DNA from: Shimazuella kribbensis DSM 45090
GTDB taxonomy: Bacteria > Bacillota > Bacilli > Thermoactinomycetales > Thermoactinomycetaceae
Length of the DNA stretch: 64,000 bases
Direction of reading: 5' to 3'
Assembly (NCBI RefSeq): GCF_000428065.1
Contig: NZ_ATZF01000012.1
Coordinates: 1 to 64,000, forward strand
The notes under the pieces are model-generated. The model made no database searches. It was not told the origin of the DNA and saw only the letters and a list, made by a program, of their open reading frames with translations. This document shows, piece after piece, positions 1 to 9,058 of the stretch (the first letter of the stretch is position 1; each line of letters opens with the position of its first letter). The translations under genes were made by a program, and so were the position numbers.

Positions 1-280
1 TCCTGCCTCTAATGGTTTTACTCGGTAGGAGACAGATCCATTTGCTACCGAAACCCGATACCATTACATTTTCAAAGAACAAACCTACTAGCTGTAGGAT
101 GATCACCGATCATGTGTTCTAATATACAAAATATTCGTTGCTCTTGCAACCCCTTTTTTGGGGTTTGGAGCAACGCCGACTGAAAGCCCACGATTCAAAC
201 CGTGGGCTTTCAGTCGGCAAAAATCTGTAAACAAATCCGAAGTAAAAAAAGTAAACATTGCTTTCTTAGGAGGAATTAAA
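1..280. other. Non-coding leader region with two strong hairpins
   Basis: No convincing gene lies here. Two hairpins stand back to back. Positions 137-174 form a nested hairpin (GTTGCTC pairing with GAGCAAC, with AACCCC/GGGGTT around a T6 loop). Positions 175-218 form a perfect 18-bp stem with an 8-nt loop, and the stem contains AGCCCACG/CGTGGGCT. Neither is followed by a T-run on the plus strand. The second resembles the subterminal hairpins of IS200/IS605-type elements, but no transposase is nearby, so this is only a resemblance. A weaker stem (CGGTAG/CTACCG) lies near 25-52. Confidence 0.5.
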
Positions 281-1276
281 ATGAAATCCAGAATACTCAT
301 TGCAGGTGGTTATGGGCTGATCGGTAGTTATATTGCCCAACATCTTCGCAAAATGAGCTCAGATACTGAACTCATTTTGGCAGGGAGATCTCCAGAAAAA
401 GGGGAAAAATTAGCAAAGGACTTAGGAGGTGCATCTACTGCTTATCTGGATATTAAAAAACCTGATTCTTTAGAAAATTTAGACCTAGATCAACTTGACT
501 TGATCATTGCTTCCCTGCATGATCCATCAGATTTATTAGTTCGTGCGGCTATGAAACACCGCATTGGTTATATTGATATCACCAAACTGGTTGGAGATGT
601 TGCTGTCTTTCTCTATACTGCTCTTCAGTCTCCCTTAGACCGTCCGATTGCCTTACTGGGTCATACGGATGCAGGTATAAATGCAATTGTGACGAAGCAC
701 GTTGCTGCCGATTTCAAAAAAATAGATTCGGTTAAGATCGCCTCGCTATATGATGTTCATGATCCAATTGGACCAAATACAGGTATCGGCAATGATGCTC
801 GTTATCCACTCGATCGTGCATTGTTATATGAAAACGGGAGATGGGCATGGGTGAATGCTCGGTCTCATGCAAGAAAAATTCAGATTTCCAAAGATCAAGC
901 AGAAATAGGAATTCCCGGCCCTCTACCAGATGTCCCCAGTGTGGTAGCAGTGACTGGTGCAAATCATGTACGATGGGACTCCATGCGAGGTGATTCTTTT
1001 GGAACAAAAGCAGGTAAAAAACCATCCCATGAAGTTTATATCGATATAGAAGGAACACTGCATTCAGGAGAGTATACCAAACGGAGGACCGTGGTATCTG
1101 ATCCAAATGGACAGGCACATCTTACTGCACTTGGTGTACTGTTAGTAGCCGAACAAATTCTCGGTTTGGATGGACCTCCGGCCAAAGGTGGGGTGTATTT
1201 TCCTGAGGCATTGGTGCCAACAGAAGTAGCCATGGAGCGTTTAAAACAATTTGGTGTTCACATTTCCCATTCATAA
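281..1276 (+). CDS. Saccharopine dehydrogenase-like NAD(P)-binding protein
   Basis: A 331-residue protein that opens with a Rossmann fold: the glycine-rich loop GGYGLIG lies near residues 9-15, and AGRSPEKGEKL after strand 2 suggests NADP(H) preference. The overall plan resembles saccharopine dehydrogenase/reductase-like proteins with an N-terminal nucleotide-binding half and a C-terminal substrate half. The substrate is unknown. The start at 281 is chosen because TTAGGAGGAATTAAA precedes that ATG; a longer open frame upstream runs through hairpin DNA and is not credible. The gene stands alone, with a terminator at 1285-1327. Family placement is fairly sure, function is not. Confidence 0.75.
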   Translation: MKSRILIAGGYGLIGSYIAQHLRKMSSDTELILAGRSPEKGEKLAKDLGGASTAYLDIKKPDSLENLDLDQLDLIIASLHDPSDLLVRAAMKHRIGYIDITKLVGDVAVFLYTALQSPLDRPIALLGHTDAGINAIVTKHVAADFKKIDSVKIASLYDVHDPIGPNTGIGNDARYPLDRALLYENGRWAWVNARSHARKIQISKDQAEIGIPGPLPDVPSVVAVTGANHVRWDSMRGDSFGTKAGKKPSHEVYIDIEGTLHSGEYTKRRTVVSDPNGQAHLTALGVLLVAEQILGLDGPPAKGGVYFPEALVPTEVAMERLKQFGVHISHS

Positions 1277-1284
1277 ACGGAATA

Positions 1285-1327
1285 TAAAAAAACCCACTTT
1301 ATGCAAAAGCAGAAAGTGGGTTTTTTT
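1285..1327 (+). terminator. Rho-independent terminator
   Basis: Stem AACCCACTTT/AAAGTGGGTT followed by a T7 run, just after the Rossmann-fold gene. Confidence 0.9.
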
Positions 1328-1378
1328 ATTATAATAGAACAATAAAATTACAAAAAATAAAATGTGAGGTGTTCACGG

Positions 1379-1903
1379 ATGAAATGGATGAAGCAAGGAA
1401 TCCTTATATTGATTTTATTCGCTATCTTCAGCTCAGTAACCGGATGTGATAGACCAGATGATGCCCAAAAAACCGCAGCTACTTTTTACAGTAATCTCTA
1501 TGCTAAAAGCGACAAACCCTCACGATTAGATCGTTATCACAAATTGGAAGAAATTATCTCAAAGACTACTCCTCTCACCACATATATGGACGGTATGGCT
1601 TTTATGGTACTGATTGACAAATCGATAAAAAATGGATTATCCAAACCATACTACTTAGCAGATGACCCTACAAAGCCGCAAACGGAAACAAAACGCCATA
1701 TTGTTTTTCGATTTAAAAAATCTGATGCACCTGCTCTTTTTGATCAAAGTACACCCGATGAATACCATAGTGACACAATCACTCTTATAAAAGAAAGCGA
1801 TAAATGGAAAGTGATAGGCTTCGCAAAAACCGATAAAAAAATAACAACAGATCCAAAAATAGAATGGACAGAAATCAATCCGACAGACTATTTAAAAGAA
1901 TAA
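1379..1903 (+). CDS. Lipoprotein, member 1 of a three-gene paralogous family
   Basis: A 174-residue protein with a lipoprotein signal peptide: MKWMKQG, a hydrophobic stretch, then lipobox SVTGC, so it is probably anchored on the outer face of the membrane. The start is the ATG at 1379 behind GAGGTG; an upstream ATG adds only five residues. The mature part begins with DDAQKTAATFY and shares with the genes at 2898 and 3662 the blocks KSDKPS..RY, YYLADDP..P and a C-terminal PTDYL. I recognise no domain. This is the most divergent of the three, separated from the others by a GC-rich foreign gene. Function unknown. Confidence 0.8.
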   Translation: MKWMKQGILILILFAIFSSVTGCDRPDDAQKTAATFYSNLYAKSDKPSRLDRYHKLEEIISKTTPLTTYMDGMAFMVLIDKSIKNGLSKPYYLADDPTKPQTETKRHIVFRFKKSDAPALFDQSTPDEYHSDTITLIKESDKWKVIGFAKTDKKITTDPKIEWTEINPTDYLKE

Positions 1904-1938
1904 TATTACAAAAAGTTTTCTAATCCTAATCTGATAAA

Positions 1939-1983
1939 AGAAGGCCCGTGGGTTATTAAAAAGACACACTGGCCTTCTTTTTG
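1939..1983 (+). terminator. Rho-independent terminator
   Basis: Stem AGAAGGCC/GGCCTTCT with a long loop, followed by T-rich DNA. It follows the first lipoprotein gene. Confidence 0.75.
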
Positions 1984-2052
1984 CCGGTGAGAGCTCGGAG
2001 GTTAGTTATCCCCCTGCTACTCGATTATATGATTGGTTCATTATACGCCGAT

Positions 2053-2082
2053 CGGCAGAAACATACGATATATGTTCTGCCG
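2053..2082 (-). terminator. GC-rich hairpin downstream of the 65-aa foreign gene
   Basis: CGGCAGAAACATA pairs with TATGTTCTGCCG with one bulged A. It lies just past the stop of the minus-strand gene at 2122-2319 and lacks a T-run, like the hairpins behind the other GC-rich genes of the window. Confidence 0.55.
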
Positions 2083-2121
2083 GTGGCTCCGGAGAGGGGC
2101 ACTGATGCACTGATGCACTGA

Positions 2122-2319
2122 TCAGTAGCCGTACGAGGTGGTGCGAGCGGCCTCGGAGGCCATGCTCCAAGCCACCAGCTTGTCGGTGTTGCCTTTGGTC
2201 TCGAAGACAGCAAGAGCAGCGTCCTTCATCAGGCGCTTGCCCTCGTCGATCTCACTCTCGGGCATCTCATCCTCGAGCATCTCATCCTCGAGCATGCTCC
2301 GAACCTCGTCCGTGTACAT
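2122..2319 (-). CDS. Short GC-rich acidic protein of unknown function
   Basis: A 65-residue protein with no family I recognise. It begins MYTDEVRSML, carries an acidic internal repeat LEDEM-LEDEM coded by a 15-bp tandem duplication (near 2262-2291), and ends SEAARTTSYGY. The start is the ATG at 2319 behind AAGGGAAG; a slightly longer frame exists. Base composition is sharply GC-richer than the neighbours, with mostly G or C in third codon positions, which suggests transfer from a high-GC source. It lies between two paralogous lipoprotein genes and has its own downstream hairpin. One of about ten similar units in the window. No function proposed. Confidence 0.6.
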   Translation of the reverse strand: MYTDEVRSMLEDEMLEDEMPESEIDEGKRLMKDAALAVFETKGNTDKLVAWSMASEAARTTSYGY

Positions 2320-2897
2320 GTGTGTCTTCCCTTCATCAGGAACCAATAGTAAAACACTTCAATCTTATAACATTCGGTATTTATGATCCATATCATTTAT
2401 CATCTTCGGAATATCGTTGCCATGAGAGTGTAGATCTTTTTTGTGAGTAAGAACAACCTATCTTATACTATATCCCAACTGCTTTCCCTGAAATTTGGAT
2501 TCCCCTCAAACAAATAGGAACTTTAAAATAGAGGCCCTCGGACCTATAATACTTTGTTTACGACAAAGAATAATTAGGATACAGAAACCATCTTATACAG
2601 TAAGAGATGGTTTCTTTTTTGCCCATGTGAATCGAATGATCATGGAGATAACCAAATGATAATTTTTTTGATTTATTTCATAGTTTACAAAATATAGACT
2701 TAGGTGTTTTTTTGGGCAATCCAATTGCTATATAATAGAAAAGCAACAACATTAGAAATAGTGTTTCATCCTATATAAACGCTTATAAACAACCCTACTG
2801 TATTTTTTTCTTCGATTGTTGTGTAGCAGGGAAAATTAGATTATTGGTATAACAAAGATTGTTTTTTTGGAAAAAATCTATTGAGGTGTATACAACG
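2320..2897. other. Intergenic region with an orphan terminator
   Basis: I see no reading frame with a convincing ribosome site here. A plus-strand terminator (AGAAACCATCT/AGATGGTTTCT plus T6, 2583-2620) has no gene in front of it. The preceding 150 bp could therefore carry a small RNA or a decayed gene. The last part is ordinary AT-rich promoter DNA for the lipoprotein at 2898. Confidence 0.5.
2583..2620 (+). terminator. Rho-independent terminator without an obvious gene
   Basis: An 11-bp perfect stem with a T6 tail on the plus strand. No coding sequence lies directly upstream. Confidence 0.8.
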
Positions 2898-3443
2898 ATG
2901 AGATGGGCAAAATTCGGACTAATTACTTTTTTTGTTATGGCAGCATCGAGTTCAGCAGGTTGTTCTTTCTTTGGAGGATTAGATGATGCTCAGGAAGCTA
3001 GTGCGACGTACTTAAATTCTTTTTTTTCAAAGTCTGACAAACCTTCTGCGGAAGAGAGGTATCAACAGATTGTTTCTGTTGTATCCGTAAGCAATCAAGA
3101 ATTTTCTGCAAAGCCCCAATACAAAGCAGATATTTTAAAGGCTATACGAAAATTTATGATCAGCGGAGTCAGTAAACCTTACTATCTTGCTGATTATCCA
3201 AAAGAACCTCATACAGATACGCGAAAATCCATTATCGTTCGCTTTCCAAAAGGGACTTTTAACGAAGCCAATAAAGCTTTTGCTGAAGAAAATGAATCAG
3301 ATGAAGAAGCTTATCGAATGGTAGTAGTCAATAAAGAAGGAGAAAATTGGAAAGTCGTTCAAGTGAAAGAAATCGATAAAAAAGATGTAGTTCAAGCTAA
3401 CATCGATTGGATAGAAGTCTCTCCTACCGATTACTTAAATTGA
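2898..3443 (+). CDS. Lipoprotein, member 2 of the paralogous family
   Basis: A 181-residue lipoprotein: short basic start MRWAKFG, a hydrophobic segment, lipobox SSAGC. The start at 2898 follows TTGAGGTG. The mature part starts FFGGLDDAQEASATY and is close to the 181-residue neighbour at 3662: both have KS(D/E)KPSAEERYQ, KSIIVRFPKGTFNEAN or nearly so, EGE.WK, and PTDYL at the end. The equal length and long shared blocks point to a recent tandem duplication. No catalytic motif or known domain is visible. Confidence 0.8.
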   Translation: MRWAKFGLITFFVMAASSSAGCSFFGGLDDAQEASATYLNSFFSKSDKPSAEERYQQIVSVVSVSNQEFSAKPQYKADILKAIRKFMISGVSKPYYLADYPKEPHTDTRKSIIVRFPKGTFNEANKAFAEENESDEEAYRMVVVNKEGENWKVVQVKEIDKKDVVQANIDWIEVSPTDYLN

Positions 3444-3661
3444 AACATCACCTAGTATTAACAATGGATTAATAAACATCACATAAACACAGCAGATTGG
3501 TTCAATCGAATGAGTACAAACTGATCTGCTTTATTTTTCTAACCATTGACGCATCACTTTTGAAAACGTCTATTTGTAAGTCTTTTTTTAATTTTGTTTA
3601 TAAATTTAAATTCATATATACTAAAAAAATGCACAAATTAAATATTTTTCGAGGTGGAACA

Positions 3662-4207
3662 ATGAAGAAGCAGTATAAGTACGGACTATTATTAACTCTA
3701 CTCATTTCTATCTTCAGTCTCACAACAGGTTGCTTTGGAGGCCTAAATGATGCACAAAAAACGAGTGCAACTTATTTCAATACACTCTTTGCTAAATCTG
3801 AAAAACCTTCAGCTGAAGAGCGGTACCAAAAATTAATCTCTGTCGTATCCAGTACCGTTGAAGGTGGTCCCGCAACACCAGAAAATAAAGATGAAATAAT
3901 GGAAAATATTTTAAAAATGATGGTCAACGGCATCACAAAAACTTACTATATTGCAGACAATCCAAAAGAACCGCAATCGGATACCCGTCGGTCCGTTATT
4001 GTCCGTTTTCCAAAAGGAACATTTAACGAAGCGAATAATGCTTTGGGCGGTGATAGCGGACAAGAAGAAGATGCCTATATTACCATCATATTGAACAAAG
4101 AAGGAGAAGAATGGAAAATCATTGATATACAAGACGATGATACAGAAAGCATTTTGCAACAGAAAATAGACTGGTTGGAAGTCGAGCCTACCGATTACTT
4201 AGATTAA
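3662..4207 (+). CDS. Lipoprotein, member 3 of the paralogous family
   Basis: A 181-residue lipoprotein: MKKQYKYG, a hydrophobic stretch, lipobox TTGC followed by FGGLNDAQ. The ATG at 3662 is preceded by CGAGGTGG; the frame stays open far upstream but without a ribosome site. It is a near twin of the protein at 2898, with shared blocks SEKPSAEERYQKL, VRFPKGTFNEANNA and a C-terminal DW.EVEPTDYLD. A terminator at 4206-4241 separates it from the convergent nadA. Function unknown; expansion of a surface lipoprotein family is the only inference. Confidence 0.8.
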   Translation: MKKQYKYGLLLTLLISIFSLTTGCFGGLNDAQKTSATYFNTLFAKSEKPSAEERYQKLISVVSSTVEGGPATPENKDEIMENILKMMVNGITKTYYIADNPKEPQSDTRRSVIVRFPKGTFNEANNALGGDSGQEEDAYITIILNKEGEEWKIIDIQDDDTESILQQKIDWLEVEPTDYLD

Positions 4208-4241
4208 AAAAGTTGGAGGGAATCCTCCAACTTTTTTTTAC
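4206..4241. terminator. Bidirectional terminator between lipoprotein and nadA
   Basis: AAAAAAGTTGGAGG/CCTCCAACTTTTTT with a 4-nt loop. A-run and T-run flank it, so it can serve both convergent transcripts. Confidence 0.9.
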
Positions 4242-5350
4242 TTTCCTTGATTCCCCGCTTGAAACATGCGATCTAAAGCAATCTTGGACCAGTGAATAAT
4301 ATCGGGAGCCACTTCAATCTGGTTTACAGGATTCCCTGCAACGACACTCTCCAATGCCCATAAAAGATGCGGACGGTCAATTCGATTCATGGTGAGGCAA
4401 GGGCACATCGTTGTGCTTAAGAGTTCGATATGTTTATCTGGATGTTCTTTTGCCAAACGGCCAACTAGATTTACTTCTGTGCCAATTGCCCATTTGCTCC
4501 CTGCTGGTGCTGCTTCAATCATCTTTATAATATAGTCTGTTGATCCATTAAAATCCGATTGTTGGACTACTTCAAATGAACACTCCGGATGAACCAAAAC
4601 TTTGATTTCTGGATCACGTTCTCGTACTTGCTGAATATGTGCAGTCGTAAATTTTTGGTGAACACTACAATGTCCTTTCCAGAGAATCATTCGAATATCT
4701 TCTAGATCTCCTTGTATTGCTTCCATCTCTGCCGTATGTGGATTCCAAATAACCATCTCTTCTAATGGAATATCTAACTGTCCAAATGCAGTATTGCGTC
4801 CTAGGTGTTGATCTGGCAAAAACAAGATACGTTTCTTTTGAGAATAAGCCCATGTCAACACTTCCTTAGCATTGGAAGAAGTGCAAGTAGTACCTCCATG
4901 TCGTCCTACAAATGCTTTGATCGCTGCAGTGGAATTCACATAGGTCACAGGGATAATCGTATCTCCAAATTGTTCTACTAAAAGCTCCCATGCTTCTTCA
5001 ACATCTTCAATATCAGCCATATCTGCCATCGAACAACCAGCTTGTAGATCTGGAAGGATAATCATTTGTTCATCTGCAGCTAGTGTATCTGCAGTTTCTG
5101 CCATAAAATGAACCCCACAGAAAATAATGACTTTGGCTTTTCGTTCTCTCGCACCAATTTGCGATAATTTCAGAGAATCTCCACGAAAATCAGCATATTG
5201 AATCACATCATCTCGCTGATAATGGTGTCCCAGGATTACCAAATCGCTACCCAAACTTGCTTTAGCCCTACGAATTCGTTCATCCAATTCACTATCGGAA
5301 AGCTGACGATATCTGTCAGGAAGTTGCAAGTCGGTTTGCATGTTAAGCAT
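4238..5350 (-). CDS. nadA: Quinolinate synthase NadA
   Basis: Condenses iminoaspartate with dihydroxyacetone phosphate to quinolinate in de novo NAD synthesis, using a 4Fe-4S cluster. The protein is 370 residues, like the longer Bacillus-type NadA. Cysteines in the expected places are C106 (AGCSMAD), C228 ([10 protein letters not shown]) and C316/C318 ([10 protein letters not shown]). The start at 5350 overlaps the nadC stop by 8 bases, giving a translationally coupled nadB-nadC-nadA operon; an upstream in-frame ATG lies inside nadC. The cysteine desulfurase divergent from nadB probably supplies its cluster. Confidence 0.95.
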   Translation of the reverse strand: MLNMQTDLQLPDRYRQLSDSELDERIRRAKASLGSDLVILGHHYQRDDVIQYADFRGDSLKLSQIGARERKAKVIIFCGVHFMAETADTLAADEQMIILPDLQAGCSMADMADIEDVEEAWELLVEQFGDTIIPVTYVNSTAAIKAFVGRHGGTTCTSSNAKEVLTWAYSQKKRILFLPDQHLGRNTAFGQLDIPLEEMVIWNPHTAEMEAIQGDLEDIRMILWKGHCSVHQKFTTAHIQQVRERDPEIKVLVHPECSFEVVQQSDFNGSTDYIIKMIEAAPAGSKWAIGTEVNLVGRLAKEHPDKHIELLSTTMCPCLTMNRIDRPHLLWALESVVAGNPVNQIEVAPDIIHWSKIALDRMFQAGNQGK

Positions 5351-6197
5351 TATTTTCTGTCCCCTCTTCCACAAAATCCAAGCTAATATCGAGTGCAGTT
5401 GCTGAATGAGTCAAGTATCCCACCGAAACAGCATTAACACCTGTTTCTGCAATAGCTCGAATCGTTTCTGGAGTGATACCTCCTGAAGCTTCTGCCCATA
5501 CCTTTCCATCGATCATGGCTACTGCTTTTCGCAAGTCATTGATATTCATATTGTCCAGCAGTAAAGCATGAATGGGCAGAGAAAGGGCTTCTTTTACTTG
5601 CTCCAATGTATCTGCTTCCACTTCAATCTGAACCATATGACCAGCGCGCTGGCGAACTTTTTCTACGGCTTTTTGCATACTTCCCGCAAAAGCAATGTGA
5701 TTATCTTTGATCATCACACCATGGCTCAGTCCAAATCGATGATTGGTTCCTCCACCCATACGAACCGCATATTTTTCAAATGGTCTAAGTCCAGGAGTCG
5801 TTTTTCTCGTATCCAATACGCGACAATCCAAACCTTCCAATTGATCTACCAGTTGACGTGTAAGAGTAGCTATACCTGACATCCTTTGCAACAAATTTAG
5901 TGCTACTCGTTCGGCTGTTAAAATGGCTTTTGTTGAGCCAGAAAGGACAGCTATGGTTTGAAAGGAGTCTACTTTCTGTCCTTCTGCTACTTGGGATTGA
6001 AAATCAAGTAAGGGATCTAATTCTTGAAAAACTTGAGCGACAATCGGCAAACCAGCTATTACACCAGATTGTTTGGCCAGTAAAACGGCTGAACTCTGCT
6101 GATTTGCTTCCACTAGTGATTCCGTTGTGATATCTCCAGCTCCAATATCTTCGTTCAACATATCACGAATGGATTGACGCAATTGAATGGGATTCAT
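5343..6197 (-). CDS. nadC: Nicotinate-nucleotide pyrophosphorylase NadC
   Basis: Converts quinolinate and phosphoribosyl pyrophosphate to nicotinate mononucleotide, CO2 and pyrophosphate. The protein is 284 residues, the usual length. Family signatures are the N-terminal [13 protein letters not shown], the phosphoribosyl-site segment [21 protein letters not shown], and C-terminal [10 protein letters not shown] followed by [13 protein letters not shown]. It overlaps nadB by 35 bases upstream and nadA by 8 bases downstream. GGAGGAG precedes its start. Confidence 0.95.
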   Translation of the reverse strand: MNPIQLRQSIRDMLNEDIGAGDITTESLVEANQQSSAVLLAKQSGVIAGLPIVAQVFQELDPLLDFQSQVAEGQKVDSFQTIAVLSGSTKAILTAERVALNLLQRMSGIATLTRQLVDQLEGLDCRVLDTRKTTPGLRPFEKYAVRMGGGTNHRFGLSHGVMIKDNHIAFAGSMQKAVEKVRQRAGHMVQIEVEADTLEQVKEALSLPIHALLLDNMNINDLRKAVAMIDGKVWAEASGGITPETIRAIAETGVNAVSVGYLTHSATALDISLDFVEEGTENNA

Positions 6198-7725
6198 GTT
6201 GTTGATTCTCCTCCACTATATACTGTCGGGACGCCCATATTTCTTCGGTCTTAGGGTAATCAGATCGATAATGCCCTCCCCGACTTTCTTCTCTCCAAAG
6301 AGCAGCTTGTAATACGATTTGTGCAACTTGTAACATATTTTGGGATTCTAAATAAGAAGAGGGTATTTGATCAGAAATGGATTTTAATTCCTGTAAGCCT
6401 TTCTCCATACCCAATTTGGTACGTGATATCCCAGCATACTTCCACATGACTTGTTGTATTTGTTGCTTCCACTGTTCTTCTTTTTGTTTATTATTGCACA
6501 ATCTTACCGACACTTCGATCTCTTGTAAAGGCTTAACCGTCCTCTTCGATAAAGAAGCTATTGTTAGAGCAACTTTCCTAGCAAAAACTGCGCCCTCTAG
6601 CAAGGAATTACTACCCAATCGATTTGCACCATGCACCCCAGTACGCGCAACTTCTCCACAAGCGAAAAGCCGAGGAATCGTTGTTTGTCCTGACAAGTCG
6701 GTTTTCACTCCGCCCATCATAAAATGTGCAGCAGGGGTAACAGGTATCAAATCTACTCTCGGATCGATGCCAACCTCCATGCAGGCAGTAAAAATCGTTG
6801 GAAAACGGTTAGCAAAATCAACGGTTAGCTTTGTTGCATCGAGATAAACATGATGCCCTTCCATCGTTTCTTGAAATATCGCTCGCGATACTACATCTCT
6901 TGGGGCTAAATCTCCCCATTCGGAGTATTTGTGCATAAATGGAGTATGATCTTCCGTAACAAGTACAGCACCTTCTCCACGAACTGCTTCTGATATGAGA
7001 AACATAGGATTCTGGTCGATATGCAGGGCTGTAGGGTGAAATTGAACAAACTCCATATCGGTCAACTCTGCACCTGCTCGATACGCCATCGCAAACCCAT
7101 CGCCTGTAGATACTAAATCATTTGTAGTATGCTGATAGATTTGCCCACAGCCACCCGTTGCTAAGACCACACCATGACGTGCGTAATATTGTGTAATGTC
7201 CGTTTCTTTATCAACTGTATATACCCCAGCACATTCTCCATCTTGGATTATTAGATCTACTACCATGGTATGAGAAACAAACGAAATGGATGGATGCTTG
7301 CGAATCTCTAACAAGAGAGAATCAATAATACCTTTGCCTGTTGCATCTCCCGTCACATGTAAAATTCGGGCTTTGCTATGAGATCCTTCTTTGGCTAATG
7401 CAAACTTGGATCCATCACGATCAAATGGTGTCCCCCAATCTGCTAATAACGAAATAATTTCAGGCCCCATGCGAACAAGCATTTCAACAGAATCTCCATC
7501 TGCATGGCCAACACCTGTACGTAATGTATCCTCCAAATGTAACTCTGGAGAATCTTCCTCCCCAATTGCCGCAGCAATACCGCCTTGGGCATGATAGGAA
7601 TTGCAAGCTTCTTGATTGGATTTTGTGATAATTATCACATGTCCGTGCTGTGCAAGTGATAACGCAGTAGTTAAACCAGCTATTCCGCTACCAATAACTA
7701 GGAAATCTGTTTCTCTTGCTGTCAT
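6163..7725 (-). CDS. nadB: L-aspartate oxidase NadB
   Basis: FAD enzyme that oxidises L-aspartate to iminoaspartate, the first step of de novo NAD synthesis. The protein is 520 residues. The N-terminal FAD-binding motif VIGSGIAGLTTAL is at about residues 10-22; HAQGGIAAA, the active-site block EFVQFHPTAL and CGEVARTGVHGANRLGSNSLLEG are all present. The start at 7725 (MTARETDF) is preceded by GAAGGG; an alternative ATG nine codons upstream is possible. It is divergent from the nifS-like gene. No nadR-like repressor gene is in the window. Confidence 0.93.
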   Translation of the reverse strand: MTARETDFLVIGSGIAGLTTALSLAQHGHVIIITKSNQEACNSYHAQGGIAAAIGEEDSPELHLEDTLRTGVGHADGDSVEMLVRMGPEIISLLADWGTPFDRDGSKFALAKEGSHSKARILHVTGDATGKGIIDSLLLEIRKHPSISFVSHTMVVDLIIQDGECAGVYTVDKETDITQYYARHGVVLATGGCGQIYQHTTNDLVSTGDGFAMAYRAGAELTDMEFVQFHPTALHIDQNPMFLISEAVRGEGAVLVTEDHTPFMHKYSEWGDLAPRDVVSRAIFQETMEGHHVYLDATKLTVDFANRFPTIFTACMEVGIDPRVDLIPVTPAAHFMMGGVKTDLSGQTTIPRLFACGEVARTGVHGANRLGSNSLLEGAVFARKVALTIASLSKRTVKPLQEIEVSVRLCNNKQKEEQWKQQIQQVMWKYAGISRTKLGMEKGLQELKSISDQIPSSYLESQNMLQVAQIVLQAALWREESRGGHYRSDYPKTEEIWASRQYIVEENQQHESHSIASIHS

Positions 7726-7774
7726 ATCGTGCATCCCTTCACAAAAATTCATTTGTTCACAGATCTATCACTTT

Positions 7775-7803
7775 TATTTTCTCAGGATCTGCGATAATGT
7801 CAA
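7775..7803 (-). promoter_or_regulatory. Possible nadBCA promoter
   Basis: On the minus strand TTGACA (7798-7803) is followed after 17 bases by AAAATA. The -35 is perfect and the -10 is weak. It lies about 50 bp before the nadB start. Confidence 0.4.
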
Positions 7804-7840
7804 CAAAAATTTCACACAACCATCATCATCTCTTTTTCGA

Positions 7841-7846
7841 TATAAT
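7841..7846 (+). promoter_or_regulatory. Possible -10 box for the nifS-like gene
   Basis: A perfect TATAAT 50 bp before the nifS-like start, with no good -35 hexamer at 17 bases. The short shared intergenic region suggests joint control with nadBCA, as in Bacillus where NadR acts on the pair; no operator could be identified by eye. Confidence 0.4.
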
Positions 7847-7896
7847 GATTACCAGATACAAAAAGTACACTCGTCTAAAAGGATGGATAGTGAAAA

Positions 7897-9039
7897 ATGG
7901 CTCTTTACCTCGATTACGGCGCTACAAGTCCAGTACGTCAAGAAGTGTTAAAATCCATGCTACCATTGTTTTCTGAAGCATATGGGAACCCCGGCAGTAT
8001 TCATGACATGGGAGTACAAGCCTACTCCTATATCCAAATGGCAAGAGAACAGATTGCTCTTGCATTAGGAGCCACATCATCGAGAGAAATTCTTTTTACT
8101 AGTAGCGGTACAGAGGCGAATAATTTGGCCATAATGGGAGCAGCCCTTTACCATCGGAAACGCGGAAACCATATTATTACCACTTCGATCGAGCATCCTT
8201 CCGTATTAGAAGCATGTCGTCATCTCGAAAATACTGGCTATAAAGTGACTTATCTGCCGGTCAATCATTATGGTCAGATAAATATAACGGATCTAGAACA
8301 TGCCATAACGCCTACCACCATCTTAGTCAGTGTGATGGCTGCCAATAACGAAGTAGGTACCATTCAACCTATAAAAGAAATCGCTGAATTGTTAAAAAAC
8401 AGAGATATTCTTTTTCATACGGATGCGGTACAATTTTTTGGAAAGTTACCCTGTAATGTGAACGAATGGGGAGTAGACCTCTTGTCTATAGGTAGTCATA
8501 AAATATATGGTCCAAAGGGTGCTGGTGCACTGTATATTCGCAAAGGAGTAAGACTACAACCTTTGCTATACGGAGGAGGGCAAGAACGCAATTGGCGTCC
8601 TAGTACACTAAATACACCAGCTATTGTAGGCTTTGGCAAAGCTGCATCTTTATTTCTTGATGATTTAGCATACGAAAGTAAACGACAAAAAGAAATTAGG
8701 GACTATGGTTGGCAACAAATCGAACAACTTGGAGACGTCATACTCAATGGACATCCGACCGAGCGATTACCTAATAACATAAATGTGAGCTTTCAGCGTT
8801 TAGAAGGGCAAGCTATCTTACTTGAATTAAACCGAAGACAAATTTATGTTTCGAGTGGTTCCGCATGTAGTGCAGGCAAACATGCCCCCTCTCATGTCTT
8901 AATGGCTATGGGCAATGATCTGGATAATGCTTATCAAAGTTTACGATTTACACTAGGAAGAGAAACAACAAAAGCTGATATCGATTATTTATTAACAGAA
9001 CTAAAAAAAATTACCCATTATTTAAAATCTATTATTTAG
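7897..9039 (+). CDS. nifS: Cysteine desulfurase, NifS type, linked to NAD synthesis
   Basis: PLP enzyme that removes sulfur from cysteine as a protein persulfide. The protein is 380 residues. The PLP lysine is K202 in GSHKIYGPKG, and the catalytic cysteine is C324 in VSSGSACSAG; TSSGTEANNLA near residue 68 binds the cofactor. Divergent placement next to nadBCA matches the Bacillus nifS (nadS) arrangement, where the enzyme matures the iron-sulfur cluster of NadA. That role is inferred from context. The gene may be cotranscribed with the membrane-protein gene starting 19 bases downstream. Confidence 0.9.
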   Translation: MALYLDYGATSPVRQEVLKSMLPLFSEAYGNPGSIHDMGVQAYSYIQMAREQIALALGATSSREILFTSSGTEANNLAIMGAALYHRKRGNHIITTSIEHPSVLEACRHLENTGYKVTYLPVNHYGQINITDLEHAITPTTILVSVMAANNEVGTIQPIKEIAELLKNRDILFHTDAVQFFGKLPCNVNEWGVDLLSIGSHKIYGPKGAGALYIRKGVRLQPLLYGGGQERNWRPSTLNTPAIVGFGKAASLFLDDLAYESKRQKEIRDYGWQQIEQLGDVILNGHPTERLPNNINVSFQRLEGQAILLELNRRQIYVSSGSACSAGKHAPSHVLMAMGNDLDNAYQSLRFTLGRETTKADIDYLLTELKKITHYLKSII

Positions 9040-9058
9040 GAGGCGTGTATTTTCTTCA

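Noticed and set aside
158..280. Extended N-terminus for the first gene
   Set aside because: The extra codons read through hairpin DNA and the AGGAGG stands before the ATG at 281.
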